From Cyclospora cayetanensis (Eukaryota; Apicomplexa; Conoidasida; Eucoccidiorida; Eimeriidae), in contig NW_020312678.1 in assembly GCF_002999335.1 (NCBI RefSeq), positions 62,001-126,000 on the forward strand: a stretch of 64,000 bases of DNA, given 5' to 3'. Position 1 is the first letter of the stretch. Every line of letters begins with the position of its first letter. The notes under the pieces are model-generated. The model had not been told where the DNA came from, ran no database searches, and was given only the letters and a program-made list of their open reading frames with translations. Below are positions 47,864 to 60,632 of this stretch, piece after piece. Made by a program: the position numbers and the translations under genes.

Positions 47864-49318
47864 AACGATGTGATAGCACGTTGGTCTCAATTTTGTGTAT
47901 TTTGGCTTTCTCTGCTTTCGAGTCTACAATCAGACTCTTGTAGGCTCGCCAGTACTTCTAGCTTCTGTAATAATAGTGCTCGCTAAAAAAGACAAGGAGA
48001 GGTTTTGCAGCACTTCGACATACTGCTTGGGGTTTAGTGGTTTTGGCTCTACAAGGGCTCTGACAAAGAAACAGCCTAGGCACGGCATTCACTGAGGAAA
48101 AAATCGTTGAACTGGTGGCAAAAACGATGCCTAAGTATCTTGAGCGGGGCTTTACGATTCCATGTAAACAGCAATTACGTCGGGTAGTTAGTCCCAACCA
48201 CCCAGACATAGGTGCACCTCTCTGCAGGCACATGTGAGTATGCACATGCGCCGTAACGTGAAGTACCGTGCAAACCGCCAGCGGCCGCGCGTGTGGGCCT
48301 GCTCATAATACGATGCCTCTTTGGAAAGAAGCATTGAAAGGCCGTTTGAGGCCACGAGCACCTATCTTATCAGTCTACTCCTGAGCTCGCATAGATATGT
48401 ACTTTCGTGTGATGAGTTGTAGATTTGCAAGAACTCATGCTAAAAGAGGCTTTCCAAAGGTCTAGTTTGCGCTCTTGCGTTGAAAGTCTTTGGCACGAAT
48501 GGTTTTCATAACCGTTCCATTGAGAATGACCTACTAGTGTCGTTTTTTGCTGCAATGCTGAGCTTTACTTGCTACATTACACAGAGAAAACCAGGAAGCA
48601 AATTTCCCTGTTGGTTTGCTCGTTTGTTCACCTAGCTTATATGTAGGGTACAATTAGCTCAACACGAAACTGCTCAATGCTGTGTGTGTGTGTGTTATAT
48701 GCTGTGTGCATCTAGCTGTGATGCCCGAAGTGCTTTGGGAGTATATTTACGCGACTCCTAGGTGTCCATCTCCCCTTTTGTCTGGAACCCTGATGTGCAC
48801 GAGCTGTGCGATTTATTATACTTGCCGGCGCGCCGTTAGAATTCGCTATGAGCCCTTAGACATTAGCAGTTTTCCGATAGAAAGACACCCTCTAGTTCCC
48901 TTAGTTTGCGCCTGAATACTATTTTGCTGTAGGGTGCTTTGCATAGTTTTTGATCACTAATGGGGTTCCTGATCGGCACGTGTCACACGGCATAGTGGGA
49001 GCACAGGCTTTAAGCCGGGAATATATGCAAGCGAACCCTGTTCGGCGCTTCTCTAGTCTTTTGGTCACAGTGATGCAGGTTTTTGCCCGCTGCACAGCCT
49101 AGAAGCGGATCAATCGGGGTGTACAATATAGGAATAATGGCTGGATCACTGAACTTCGCCCTTTCCAGCATAAGGGGGGCACTGCATATGACGGAATGAT
49201 CGCGAAAGCCGCTGCTCCCTTTCTCTTGACGATAGGAGCCAACCCAGGTACACCCTTTGCTCTGCGAGGCTAGGCGCTTGCCCACAAGTGGGCAGGGTAC
49301 ACAGGTGATGGGTCTGAG
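47864..49318. other. Convergent intergenic region
   Basis: Lies between the 3' ends of TRM61 (plus) and the ABC transporter (minus), so both terminate here. No exon can be assigned. Small frames such as 48682-48915 on the plus strand have no recognisable features. Confidence 0.45.
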
Positions 49319-52300
49319 CTAGTAGCGACCAGAGGCCTCTGGCGTTTGACCTTCCCGCTGCAACAAGAGCACATTCAGAAAATGCTCCAATAAACCCCGG
49401 ATACGCGATACGGGCAACGTCTCTGAGGCTTGTATGTTGGTCTGCAACCCCTCACAGGGCCGCTTTCCCTTCGCACGTTGCCAAAACGGCATCGAGACTG
49501 ACCTGTCTGTTCCACATAGAAGCATACAGCCCGTTAGGCTTTCTCAGAAGGCCCCCATGTGTTCCGATTTCTGCAACCCGGCCTCCATAAAGTACAGCTA
49601 TTGTGTCTGCCCCCGCAACAGTGGAGAGGCGATGAGCGATGACCAGCGTGGTGCGGCCATGAGATACCGCACGTAGAGCCTGCAAGTAAAAAAGAGCAAA
49701 CCACGAGGATACCGAATACAGCGCTTGCATGAAGAACAAACCAGCCTCCAAGGTAGGGGTAGAGCGAGACAGAAGGCCTGCTGCAGAAAAATTTGCGTTC
49801 CTAGGAAGGAGGACGAGTGTCGCACTTTCAGTATTTTGTGCTCCGTGTGCGTATCCAACGCGCTGGTCGCTTCGTCAAACAAGACGATTTCTGGATTCCG
49901 CAGGAGGCAACGCGCGATTCCTACGCGCTGCTTCTCTCCTCCGCTAAGGCGCAAACCTCGATCACCAACAGGCGTGTCCAGACCAGCGGGCAGCGACTCC
50001 ACCAGATCTGTGAGCTCGGCTAGCCGGATGGCCTCCTGTGCGCAGAACCACCAAGCAGGCGCAGGGGATCAAACGGTGGCTTGTCTGTGCGACGCTGCAG
50101 GGCATTCTGTCTTGGGAGATTGCCAGAAGATATGGCTGATTACGAACAGTGGCGACTCAAGTAGACTTTGCTGGGTATACATTCAGCTACGGTTGCCGCA
50201 TGCAGAAATGGTTGCAAAGGCACCATGCAGCTGACAAGGTGAAGGCTTCACCTTGACTTGTTCGTCCGTCGCATGCGGACTACCGTAGCGAAGATTGAAG
50301 TCAAGGGACTCGTTAAAGAGCGCTACATCTTGGGGGACCACGCCAATGTGCCGCCTGCATGTTCCGGCAAAAATGTAGCAGTCATTCACCCCACACCTCT
50401 GGAGTCCCTCCTCACGCAACCACACTCTAGAATTACATCACCACACCCTAGAATTACATTGACAGTCGCGAAATTTGCAAGGCTTGGCTCGAGCTGAGCT
50501 TTCCATGGAGTCTGCCCCTAACGTGCAAAGACTGTACATTAAGGTGCGCATGAGGTTCACGCGACAAGCCCCTCCCAGGAATGCGCCTTGCATGCCCTTG
50601 GGATTTTGCCAGCTACCCAGCGAAACGCAGGAAAGCACGACTCTCTTCTTTTCTGGTGACGAGGAATTGCTGTCCTAAGCTTCTAGTCATAGGAGACTGT
50701 TCTTCCGCTTGCTAGTATGACGCAAACTGCTAGTGGCCCCCTACCCTTGGCTACAAAGAGCGTCCCGCGTTCTGCCCCTGCGAGGGTGCCCACTGCGTTT
50801 TCCAGCGGACCCTAAGAACCCACCCACCTAAAAGACATCATGGGAAGCGTCTTCAGGTCTTGTCCATCTATGGATACAACGCCGCGAAGAGGGTCAGCGA
50901 GGCGATACAAGAGGCGAATCAAGGTCGTCTTGCCAGAGCCTGATTCTCCCACCAGTGCCACCCGCCTGCCAGCAGGAACTTCAAGAGAAAAGCCGTTCAG
51001 AACCAGCTTGCCTGAGGCTGGCGCGGAGAGAGACGTGGGGCTCTCTGCGGAAGGCTGCTGGGATTTCTGACCACGCTGCAGCAGCATTCGATCGAGGGGC
51101 TGAGAGGGAGGATACGCGAACGTGACGTCCTTGAATTCTACAGAGCCGCCGCGCAGTTGAAAAACCACAGGATTTGGAGGGTCTCGTACGATTGGCTGCA
51201 GCTGCAGAAGTTCCTGCAGCTTTTCCAAGTCGATCGTGTTTAGTGTGAGTTCTCTGTAAGCGGTGCCAATGAAGTTCAGGGGAATCGCCAGCTGCAACAG
51301 ACACCGCGTTCTCATGGACTCTTGACGCAAGTACATGCGAAAAGGCAACAGGACCAGCCGCGGCAGCCGCGCTTTCGTAGACTATGCAGCACAAACCGGT
51401 ACATTCTAAACAGCGAAAGACGCATCTCTGCGTTCGCGAGTGAAACTGCCGCTGTAGCGGCATGTCTGTAAGGCTACTGAGTGCGAACCGCCTTTTCTCT
51501 CCACAGCCTATCAGCTCACCTGCATGAGCAGTGTGCTCACAAGGACGATTTGACCAACTGGCGCTAAGCCGGCAGCCACGAGATTCGCAGTGTGCACAAG
51601 GGCTAAGGCGAGGCCGCTGGTGAAGATGAACTGCTGACCGAAGTTGAGGAAGGCAAGAGACTCGTTGACTTTCGCCGTCTGCTGTTCTATTTGGGATTGC
51701 ACTGCGCCGAAGCGATGTGCCTCGTGCGCCTCGGCAGTGAAGTACCTCACGGCCTCTGCATTCGCCAGAGAGTCTACCAAAAGCCCTGAAACAAATTCCG
51801 ACACGAAGACACGTGCAGAGGGGGGCAGCCGGTGTGGACAACCCTTTGCCAGTGCTAGCTTGGAAGAAAGCCTTCCCGAGTGCAAAGATGCGCTGTACGG
51901 TTAAAAAGGCCTCAGACAGCAAAAAAGCGAGCAGCGGCGCATCCCGTCACAGCCTTTTGAGGTGAGGCATCGCACAGGAGCCGCCGCGCCGAAAGACGAG
52001 GAGGAAGGAGGGGCAAAGAGCCTTGGAAGGAGTCACATGCCGCTATTTGTGCAATCCATGCAGGGGGAGAGGGGAGGGAGAGGGGAGATTATTTTTGGAG
52101 CCGTGAAGAGATACCCGCACTAAGGCTCTCGAGGCGGTTCATCTCGCGTCTCAGCTTAGCTCGCTTTGTCGTGATAACAGCTGTAAAAGCCCAGTAGGCG
52201 GAAATTGTCGCTATGGCAGTGGCTGCCACTGTCCAGCCTACTCGCAGCTTCAGCAACGCCAAGACCATCAGGAACTCGAGGGTTGTTGGTACCACCTGCG

Positions 52301-53917
52301 ATTTAATCAGAAGGCTGTAGAGGCACAAGTGGGGTCAACACGGACTGCAGCTTCTCCGACAGCCGGCAAGCGGCACGAGCGCGAGGAAGCGGCACATGCA
52401 GCATCGCCACAAGCACTATCGCTCCCCTGGTGCTGCTGCTGCCTTTTGCACACACACACACATACATCCCCCAGTGCTCTCGAGAGGTGTCTGTACCAGC
52501 CAGCTGAGGCCTACCTGAAACAGGAGAACGTTTAGCAGCATCGAGATGGCACGAGTTCCTCGTGTCAGCACCGAAGTCAGCTCCCCAATCTGTCACGCGC
52601 ATCCGCAGACGCACAAGGCTCGCCTGCCGAGCGGGTGGTCATACAAGTAGAGTTGCAGTGCCAGAAAGCAGGTGTCGAGACAGCAGAGACGGAGTGCAGA
52701 ATCGGACAGGACAGCAGCCCCCCAACAGTACCTTGTTAATGTTGGTGAACGAAGTGGAATGCATGTGAGAAAAAGCAACGGCCGCCAACTCGCAGGAAGC
52801 CCGCTGCGCGACGCGGGCGAAAAGAGCGGTGCGCAACTCGGTGAAGGCTGCATGCATTCAAATACAGGCACACCAGCCGCCATAAGCCCCATGAGCGAGA
52901 CACGAAAGGCATTTTCGCCCGAACTGTATGTCTACGGGAGCGTTAAAATATCGGCCGTGAAAAAAGTTGATCGCCCACGAACACGTCGAGCAGCGCCTTC
53001 CAGTATCCATCCACCATTGGGTAGCGCTTACCTGAGGCCCCTAGTCTCGCAAGGGGATAGCTAATTACCAAGCCCACGGGAAGGGCAGGATGTAATAAGA
53101 GGGCCCCATACGCAGTTGCCCCCGCTGCTGCTGCTGCTCCTCCTGCTGCTGCTGCTGCTCCTCCTGCTGCTGCTGCTCCTGCCGCTGCTGCTGCCCCGCC
53201 TGCGATTTCTGCCATCCCTTCTCCAGCAGCCACGGTAAAGTGATCAACAAGACCTGCCAGCGCCACTGGAGCCGCGATGGTAAGGCACTTCGCTGCTAAA
53301 AGAGATGCGAGTGCAGCGGCCACACGCACCCGCAGCGAACGGCTCACTGGCCACACTCCTGCTGCAAGAAACCTCCACAGAGGAGCCGCCCGTACAGAAG
53401 CGCCGTCCATCCCGAAGGCTTTCATGAACTCAGACGAGCTGCGATTGGCTTCGTTAGGTGGGCTGGAGTGGGCAGTCCCGGTACTGCCAAGGCCTCCGTT
53501 TAGGCCAGTCGACTCCCTCTGAGTTGCTGCACTTTCTGCGCTTCTCCTTGCCTCTGTGAAAGAGGCTTGGCTGGGAGGCACAGCCAAGCGCTGCCTGCAT
53601 CTCGGAGTTGGGGGGAGGGCAGCACAAGGGCTCGATAGAATCCTGGAACTCGACTGGACAAAGAGGCAACGCGTGAGGCTCTCCGTGCGGGTGGAAGGGG
53701 CGAATCTGCGCGAAAGGCTGCTAGAAGCAGCTGCGCAACGAGAAAGCGCGTGCCAGGGTGCCCGTGCGCTGCTCGCAGTAACAGGAGAAGGCACAGGGCC
53801 TGCTGCCCCAAAGGCGGCATGGGATCGCCACGCGTGCGCCCCTCCGTCAGGCAGGCGGTGCATGCGCTTGGGGGAGAGCTCGAACACCAACCGGGAAACA
53901 CCCGTCATCAGCGTCAT
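49319..53917 (-). CDS. ATM1/ABCB7-type mitochondrial ABC half transporter
   Basis: Ten exons on the minus strand: 53917-53032, 52847-52732, 52589-52515, 52295-52115, 51785-51520, 51291-50828, 50354-50252, 50035-49826, 49679-49503 and 49357-49319; 838 residues, all phases consistent. A long basic/Ser-rich N-terminus fits a mitochondrial presequence. The membrane domain includes [50 protein letters not shown] and [17 protein letters not shown], all ATM1-like. The nucleotide-binding domain has FAYPP (A-loop), Walker A GESGSGKT (623-630), Q-loop [14 protein letters not shown], signature LSGGEKQR (727-734), Walker [12 protein letters not shown] and H-loop IAHRLST. ATM1 exports a glutathione-linked sulfur compound from mitochondria for cytosolic Fe-S assembly. 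Unusual: an Ala/Gly repeat of about 30 residues in the first membrane-proximal loop, and a roughly 30-residue Ser/Gln-rich insert between the A-loop and Walker A. Vacuolar HMT1-like transporters are the alternative. Confidence 0.92.
53122..53196. repeat. CTG/CTC trinucleotide repeat coding Ala/Gly
   Basis: Interrupted CTG and CTCCTG triplets. On the minus strand they encode alternating Ala and Gly in exon 1 of the ABC transporter, within the loop after the first predicted membrane helix. Confidence 0.9.
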
Positions 53918-56649
53918 CTTCGAGCGGGAAGTGTTCCTGAAATACGCCAGAGCCGTCTGGGCCCCCTACGAAATAGGGGCCCCCCCTTCATGAGCCGCGC
54001 CGTGAGGTGCCATGAGACGATAAAATATCTGCATACATCTTAAGAAGGTTTTCTTAGCGCCCTTGACGCTCTTGAACGCCTATGTTCTCTCGTCCTGCTC
54101 AGGACAAGCAAACACCGCCTTGCACATGAATCTGGAGGCTCCCCCGGGAAAAAAGGTGGCTCTATTCGGTCTTGAATCAAGCTTATAATGTAGAATTCGT
54201 GTTCCAGCGTGCACAGACTGAAATGCATGCCGAAAGATGGACAGGAATTGAACTCGAAACCGTCGAGTTGGCTGCACTGCTTTGGGGGGGCCCCGGGGGC
54301 CCTTCTAACCGCCGCACTCGGGGGCTGAGCCTTCCACCTAAGATCGAAGGCTCGGTTGCAGCGCATCTAATTTCAGATGAAGCATTTAATGGGCAATGCT
54401 GCGGCCGGAAAAAACAACGGGCCCTATCTGGCGTAAGAGCCAGCACGGCCGCTGTGTTAGCCGCGGCAGCGCTACACCGCACTGCCTCTATTCTGTTCGC
54501 TCGAGTGTGCTTCGAGGAGGTATTGCAAGCCCCTACCTGGCTGAAACGGGATTGTTCGATGGAGAAACGTCCCAGGAGTGCACAGCAGATGAGCTTCTCT
54601 CTTGAAGTTCATCGTTCTAGTGTTAGAAGGAGGAGCTAAAGCGGGTGACTCTGCCTGAAAGGCAAGGGTTGTTTCGAGGCTCTTTCAGGTACACACTTTG
54701 GGAGTGCTTGGGTCAGCGCTTTGGGTAGAGCGCTCGATGAACAGCGATAGGAAGATTTCGGGGGTGGCCCTGTCCGTTTAACATAAGGGCACGGCACACC
54801 TAGTACTACACACTTCTTATTCGATTCCGTTGCCCTCGTTCAGGCTAAGCTTCAGAATGAACCAGTACCGGACAAAGATAAGAACGTTTCTTTGGGGTTA
54901 GCCGCGTGGTTAGTTCCTTGTCTCACGTAGGAGGCGCTACGAGAGGCACTGCAATGCAGTGAAGAATGCTGGGCCGTTCCTTTTTTTCGAGAGCCCAGTA
55001 AACACACTTTGACCATCCATTTGGTCCTACATGCAAGGATGGCATACAGGGGGAGACGCGAATGGAAACACTCTCCGCTTGAGTCTGCAGAGCCCTGTGT
55101 ACAATGACAGCGGCTGTACTTTTGTGCGGGAAACGGCAGAGGCACGCGCGAGCTGCTGGGAAAGTTATCTCACGTGGTGCCCCGGGGAGAAGCCCTATCC
55201 TCGGACCGCTTCTGCGCTCTATAGAAAATGCACGCAGACGTCATCTGCAGCGGCATGCACCTGTCTGTTCTAAGCGGATTGTGGAGGGAAGATGGAATCA
55301 CTAAGGTCTTCCACATGCCTCCTGCCGGTGGGATGTCGAAGCACACCAGCTTGCGGAAGATCCGAATGCCAACTCCACGATAAAGCGCTTGAGGGTCAGA
55401 ACCTTAACTGCATTCATGGGTGGCCATACGTTGCTTAGTTGGCTTCACGAAGGCAGCCATGCACCTCCTTCCTTCCAACGTAACGCTCAATCTTAGGTCC
55501 CCGCAGGACGATACCTCACACCACGCTCAATACAAACTAGTGTGTTCTCGAGTGTATGCAAGAAATGCTCCCGCCTTCGCGTGCTCTCGCCCCCATCAAA
55601 GTTTCGCCATGCGAAGAGAGTGCCAACCAGGGTGCAGCTACTCGCACCCTGGTTGGCACTCGGAGCATATACAGCTAGTTGTACATCGCGTCTAGTGCAC
55701 ACGCATAAAGCACTGCGCTTTCATACATTGAGCTACGTCTATCCTGAAATAATTCCAATACACGACCGGGCAAACTAGTTATTCAATTCTCCACTGATTC
55801 ATTATTAAATAGAACTACTGCAGTACAAAGCGTTTAGGTGCAGCCTAGCCCGCTACATACTAGAGCCCGCTGCTCTTTGTCTCCTGTGTCACAGTTCAAA
55901 GCCCCTTGTTCACCACGGGAACCGACCGGGGAGCAGGAGAGAGCCTCTCAAGTGGATTTCACCTGGCTCCCTTCACACCGTCTAGAAGTCTGAAACAACG
56001 GCGAGCGGAGAAGCAGAAGACCTCCCGTTCAAGGTGCTTTCCCCCATTCGTGGAGCTGCATGTCAGTGCAGGGTTAGCCTCGGGGTATAACAGTATGGCC
56101 AGAAGAGACCTTCAGATGCATCACTCCGTAACTTAGCTCACCCCTAGATCCTTTTGCAACCTTTGAATAACAGCGACGCTAGTGTCTCCCCAGAAGGCTC
56201 ACCCACTAACGGCTGGAAACGCAAGACTCCCGTCGCAGCAAGAGGCCGCCATGCCTGTAGAGGCTCTTCAGCTAGCTATTTGGAGGTGGCAGAGTCCCTC
56301 CTTTAAAATGCAGAGCTTGGGAACATACAGAGCCTCAAAGATACCCGCAAACCCATAGAAACCCTAATATGCGACCAATGGACGCCATGGAACAGACCCT
56401 TCATTCGCAGCTCCATTGGGTGGAATCGTCATCCAGCTGCACCAACAGCACGAAAAGCATTAATACTGAACGAGAAGAGCCCTATTGGCATTCAAAGGTT
56501 CACCAAGTCCGCTATTCGTTACTGCACCCGTCGAGTGCCTGTCCACCCCTTCCCCCCCCTAGATCCCTCAAGGGAATGACTGTGCATAAAAGACGGGGTA
56601 CCGCTTCCTCCCTTCCCCCCCTCTCGAGGCATGCAGGGTGGCCGAGCCG
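53918..56649. other. Intergenic, no assigned gene; one strong hairpin
   Basis: Upstream of the ABC transporter and downstream of the small membrane protein gene. Both strands show short frames without recognisable domains. GC-rich GGGGGCCCC blocks occur near 53957-53985 and 54284-54303, and a perfect hairpin at 55618-55661. Confidence 0.4.
55618..55661. repeat. Perfect 18-bp inverted repeat (hairpin)
   Basis: Arms 55618-55635 and 55644-55661 are exact reverse complements around an 8-base loop. The arms are of mixed composition, not simple repeat. No run of T follows, and the site is intergenic. Confidence 0.95.
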
Positions 56650-57300
56650 TCAGTATTCCTTGTTGATAACAAGGGGCTTGTCGGAGAACATCGTGGGGGT
56701 GTCTATCTTGAGTAAACAGCAGATTCCAATGAAGCTTCCAAAGAATAGGACCAACAGCACCAGTAATTGAGCCAAAAGATCCTGAGGAGGGGAGGGCACG
56801 CAACGCATACACACTGATGAACCGCCCCCCTTCCAGTCCCCCACACACCAACACCCTTCATGACAAGCTCCGGTCCTACCTACCCCATTACACCCCCCAA
56901 ATCAACCCGGTTCGCCCGCCACCAGCGGCAACAGGAAGAGTTCAAAGACGCCTCCTCCTCCTCTGTGGCTTGAAGGAGACGCGGATTTAGCAAAAGGGAT
57001 GGCTGGCCCTCAAACAGCTCCACACCATGTAGGAAACACCACAGCAACCTACACGAGAGCAGGAACAGCTCTAACTGCAACGAAACCTGCCCCAGAGACG
57101 TGAGGGTTGCAGCCTCACGAGATGTATAGCACCAGCAGGTAGAGCAGCAATCCGGAAGCAGAAGACTGGATACTTACTGCGGTGACATAGTTGAATGGAG
57201 TTTCTTTCTTCTGCTCCTCAGCGTTTACAACTGAGGCAACTGCAAGAAACAGCAGCACCACGTGCAGAGCCAGCGTGGTCAGCCCTCTGGGAAGCCCCAT
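56650..57300 (-). CDS. Small signal-peptide, single-TM protein
   Basis: Two exons on the minus strand, 57300-57178 and 56781-56650, joined in phase 0, give 84 residues. The N-terminus is a strong signal peptide (LALHVVLLFLAVASVVNA). A short hydrophilic piece (EEQKKETPFNYVTA) follows, then one membrane helix (LLVLLVLFFGSFIGICCLL) and a cytosolic tail (KIDTPTMFSDKPLVINKEY). The layout is a type I membrane protein of the secretory pathway. An additional middle exon (about 57090-56900) is open and has usable splice ends, but it makes the protein less coherent. I do not recognise the family; small V-ATPase or ER accessory proteins have this shape, but nothing specific supports that. Confidence 0.6.
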
Positions 57301-58095
57301 GGTGTTTGCGTTCGTTTCCTGCGATTCTTCGAAAACCAATGAGTAAAACTTGCTGGGATATGTGTGAGTGGACGAAAAAGGTGCCGAGGTACGGGCACAG
57401 CCGGAGAGCCAGCTGTGCTGTTGCACGCCCCTCTGGGTGTTGCTGGATTCTAGCTCTGTTCCCTCTCTGTAATTTTGTTGTTGAAGAATGTTATTAATTG
57501 CATCCTCTCGCGTAGATTTCATTGGAGATGCAGACGGTACAGCACCCTAAGAGCATTGGATGTGCCCGCTGGTACAAAGCCACGTGGGACTGCATGCGCC
57601 CGCTCACACAGGAAAATTCCCGTGTTTCCCCTTTATGCTGCGATACCACACCAAATTAATGTGTATTGCTTCTCCAGGGGTCTTTACACGGCCATCAGGA
57701 GAAGTTTCGCCTTCTTTTGGCTCATGGCGAAAGTCTATTCAGACAGCCAGAGTAGAAGGAAGCCGCACTTTTTATTCCGCTCTCAGTTAATAAGACACTC
57801 GGAATTGTTAACGAACAAGCATCTCTCGAATTAGCGAGGAAGAGTCGTAACCGGCGCGGCCAAGAACTCCCAAGTGTCTTAGAGGGCTGCTCCTGAAAAG
57901 CCTTGTGGTTTCTTCCTGCTGGGTCTCCTGTGTGGCACGGCTGTGGAGGATCCTGGCGCCAATGATGCAGAGGAAGCTTCTTATGGACGTACAAAGGGAT
58001 TCCTGAGGGATACCTCCCGTTGCAGCTCCCCCTGGCTTGAGTGTGCCACAGTTTTAAGGGGTTGTGGGTGTGGAGTGCGAGCAAGCAGTAGTGCA
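57301..58095. other. Divergent intergenic region
   Basis: Separates the minus-strand small membrane protein from the plus-strand mL43 gene, so promoters for both probably lie here. No exon is recognised. A possible ATG-started frame at 57943 runs in frame into mL43, but the shorter start at 58096 fits the family. Confidence 0.4.
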
Positions 58096-59242
58096 ATGTG
58101 TGAACGTGGAGTCTGGCAGCTGCAGCAGGTCCTTCTGCGCTACAGCGAAACGGGTTATAGTAGCAGTGGAGTGCGGTTCTATCTGAAGCATTTGCTTCCG
58201 AGTTGGGAGCAGAGGAATCCCCAGGTGCGCCCTTGTTTGTACACGATCTGCCCAGTATCCCGCCTCACTGCAGAAGCGCTTATCCACCATTGCGGTTCTT
58301 TTCCTATGTAGGTGGGGATGCATACGCGTATACATGTGCAGGCTCCTGCGCAGTTGTGCCCCTCTGTTTGACGTCCCAATAGGAATCACGCTTTTCAAAG
58401 TAGTATTTCTAGAGTATACAGATGTTTTGTGGAGAAACATTTGGATAGGGGTATCTGTGAAGTCCTTCTTTATGAAATCCACCTGCTGCCCCTAAAGATC
58501 CAGCCGCATCCATTAATGTATGTATGGAATAACTGGTGCTGGGGAGCTCGCAGTCCTGGTTGTACGCCTCTACTTGCAGCACCCCTTATATTTATGCGGC
58601 GTTCTCTTGCGCACTTTTGTGTTCAGGTCAAGGTGCTGGTACAACATGACAAGTATGCCCAGCCCCAAGCAACCTTCGTCTTTGCTTCAGGCGCACAAGC
58701 AGACGCCCCCCTGGCCAACTTGCAGCCGCGGCAGTTAGAGGAACTCCTACAACTGCATCGAGACAGTGCAGGCCCCAACCACTTTCTGAAACACGGGGGA
58801 CCGAAGGTGTGGACAGAGAGACGCTCGATTCAGGTAATGCTTCCGGGGCTCAGGCAAGGGCGAAAATCCGACGTTTGTTTCCATCAGCCCGAAACCCCTG
58901 CTAGAATTGAGGCATGCACAGCGCCTCATGCGATTTCTTTTGCGTGTTCTTGTGGTATCCTTCCTTTTTCCTTTTCTACAGGGTCTATGGCGTCCGTCAC
59001 TCCCCTCACAGCTGTTGGCACTACGGTGGTTCAGACGCTCGCGCCCACCCCTCAGGCTCCCCAAGTACTCCGCCGAGGGCCTCCGGCTGTCTATACAGGC
59101 CATCCGGGGTGAGGGCCGATGGGGCTCTGAACGGGAGTTCCCAAAGGGTTGGGATCAACTAGCCCTCAAGTATGCCCACTGTAACCCTCTAATGCTGAAC
59201 CCCGTGCCACCCGAGCCACAGCAGCAGCCGCAACAGCAGTAG
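58096..59242 (+). CDS. Mitochondrial ribosomal protein mL43
   Basis: Three exons, 58096-58224, 58627-58833 and 58982-59242; 198 residues in phase. The first exon encodes the L51/S25/CI-B8 thioredoxin-like domain start: MCERGVWQLQQVLLRYSETG, SSSGVRFYLKHLLP, WEQRNPQ. Exon 2 continues with VKVLVQHDKYAQPQATFVFA and a Leu-rich helix, and ends in RSIQ. Exon 3 begins GLWRPSLP, matching the mL43 ending where SxQGxW follows the domain. mL43 is a protein of the mitochondrial large ribosomal subunit. NDUFA2 of complex I shares the fold but is shorter and lacks the SIQGLW tail; complex I is also missing from apicomplexans. The C-terminal extension of about 80 residues ends in a Pro/Gln run from a CAG tract. 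The start at 58096 gives the usual family N-terminus. Confidence 0.85.
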
Positions 59243-60632
59243 TTGAAGTGCGCAGCAGCCCACTGGCTGCTGCACAGTCTGCAGAATCCCAGGGGTTTAC
59301 TGCGCCGTCTTCATTTTACTCCCTTACTTTTTTTGCCCATGAAATTTCTTTGCTAGCTTTCAGTGCACCCACAGGCTGAATGGCTTAAAATGTGGGCACT
59401 TCGGGAACGGAAGCCCGAAAGTTCAAACTGTCTGTACACGCAAAGAACACACAGCTCTCGCGAGGTTCTTTCCCTACCGCTGTTGCCACTACAGAATAAG
59501 TAGATTACCCTTATTTCGTAGGAAAATTATCTAAGACCAATTAGATGTATAGTGGACCCAGGCCACGAGTTCGGGATCCGCTGTAAATTCAGGGGGTTCG
59601 GTTCCAGAGCGACCGACGATGAATTATTTTTCTTCCGCTTGGTTCTCTGCAGCAGTTCTCTAGATGTGATGATATAATGGGCAAGTCACTAGCCATGCAG
59701 TTTTCTTCTTGTGCTTCTCACAACAACTGCAAAAGCTAGGGCCCTTTGGCCCCCTGTCCTCGTCTTCTATCCACCGAGGGCTTTCCTTCTCTCGCCTTGA
59801 GTTATTCTTCGGTTGAAAGGCGCCCTCAAGCGCAGTACTCTTCGATGGCGTAGCCCACTTTACGCTGGCTCAAGCCGACAACGTAACTGAGTTGCTGCTG
59901 TAGCAACAGGAGCACCAGTGGGGAGGGCCGTCAGTATATATGCACATTACTCAGGAGAGCGAGAAGGTGCAGTAGCTGGTTACTTGTAACCAACCTCTAG
60001 CTGCTGTCCCCTATTCCCTCCCTACGTGCATGTATTTTCCATATATCCCGTGTGCAGAATCAAAAAATGCACCTTGAACAGCGACATGTGCCTGTCCATG
60101 CACCCTATTTGCGTGCAGATAATCCAGAATACTATTTATATTGACTCTCGGGTTCCTGCACTAGGATTAGATTTCTGTGGGCTACAGACTAAGAATAACA
60201 TTCAACCGTAGCGCGTAATCTGTTCTCCTGGTGAGCCTCCCAACCTTCAGTTCGTGAGCTGCAATTCCTCTCATCACCGTTCATTTCGTAGAAGCAAAAA
60301 TCGGGGTCAGGAAAAACTGCATGCACGGTGGTTTGAGAGGGCAATGCTACTGCGCAAGACAAAGATTACCTGCATATGCCGTGGGGACTAACCCACCAAT
60401 CATAGCACAACAGTGCAAGTGGGATTATCCTTTCTGGTGGAACCACCCTGTGCCTTTATGTAGGCGCGAAATGGCCCCAAATAGGCCACAGGTATGCTTT
60501 TTCAGTAACATGCAAAAGCCCAGAAAAGATTAACCACATGAGTCTGAAATACTCCCTAAATAGGGGGGTTTCTAAATGAGTCTCACAAGGCCCCCAAGGG
60601 AGCGGCCAAAGAGATGGCGCGTGTTTAGCTTC
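59243..60632. other. Convergent intergenic region
   Basis: Between the 3' ends of mL43 (plus) and the acyltransferase (minus). No exon can be assigned on either strand. Mixed composition without long repeats. Confidence 0.45.

Noticed and set aside
56900..57090. A middle exon for the small signal-peptide membrane protein
   Set aside because: It is open and has splice-like ends, but direct joining of the two outer exons gives a compact and sensible protein in phase 0; kept only as an alternative.
57943..58095. N-terminal extension of mL43
   Set aside because: The frame is open to an upstream ATG, but the family begins right at the GVWQLQ motif; the nearer ATG gives the standard start.
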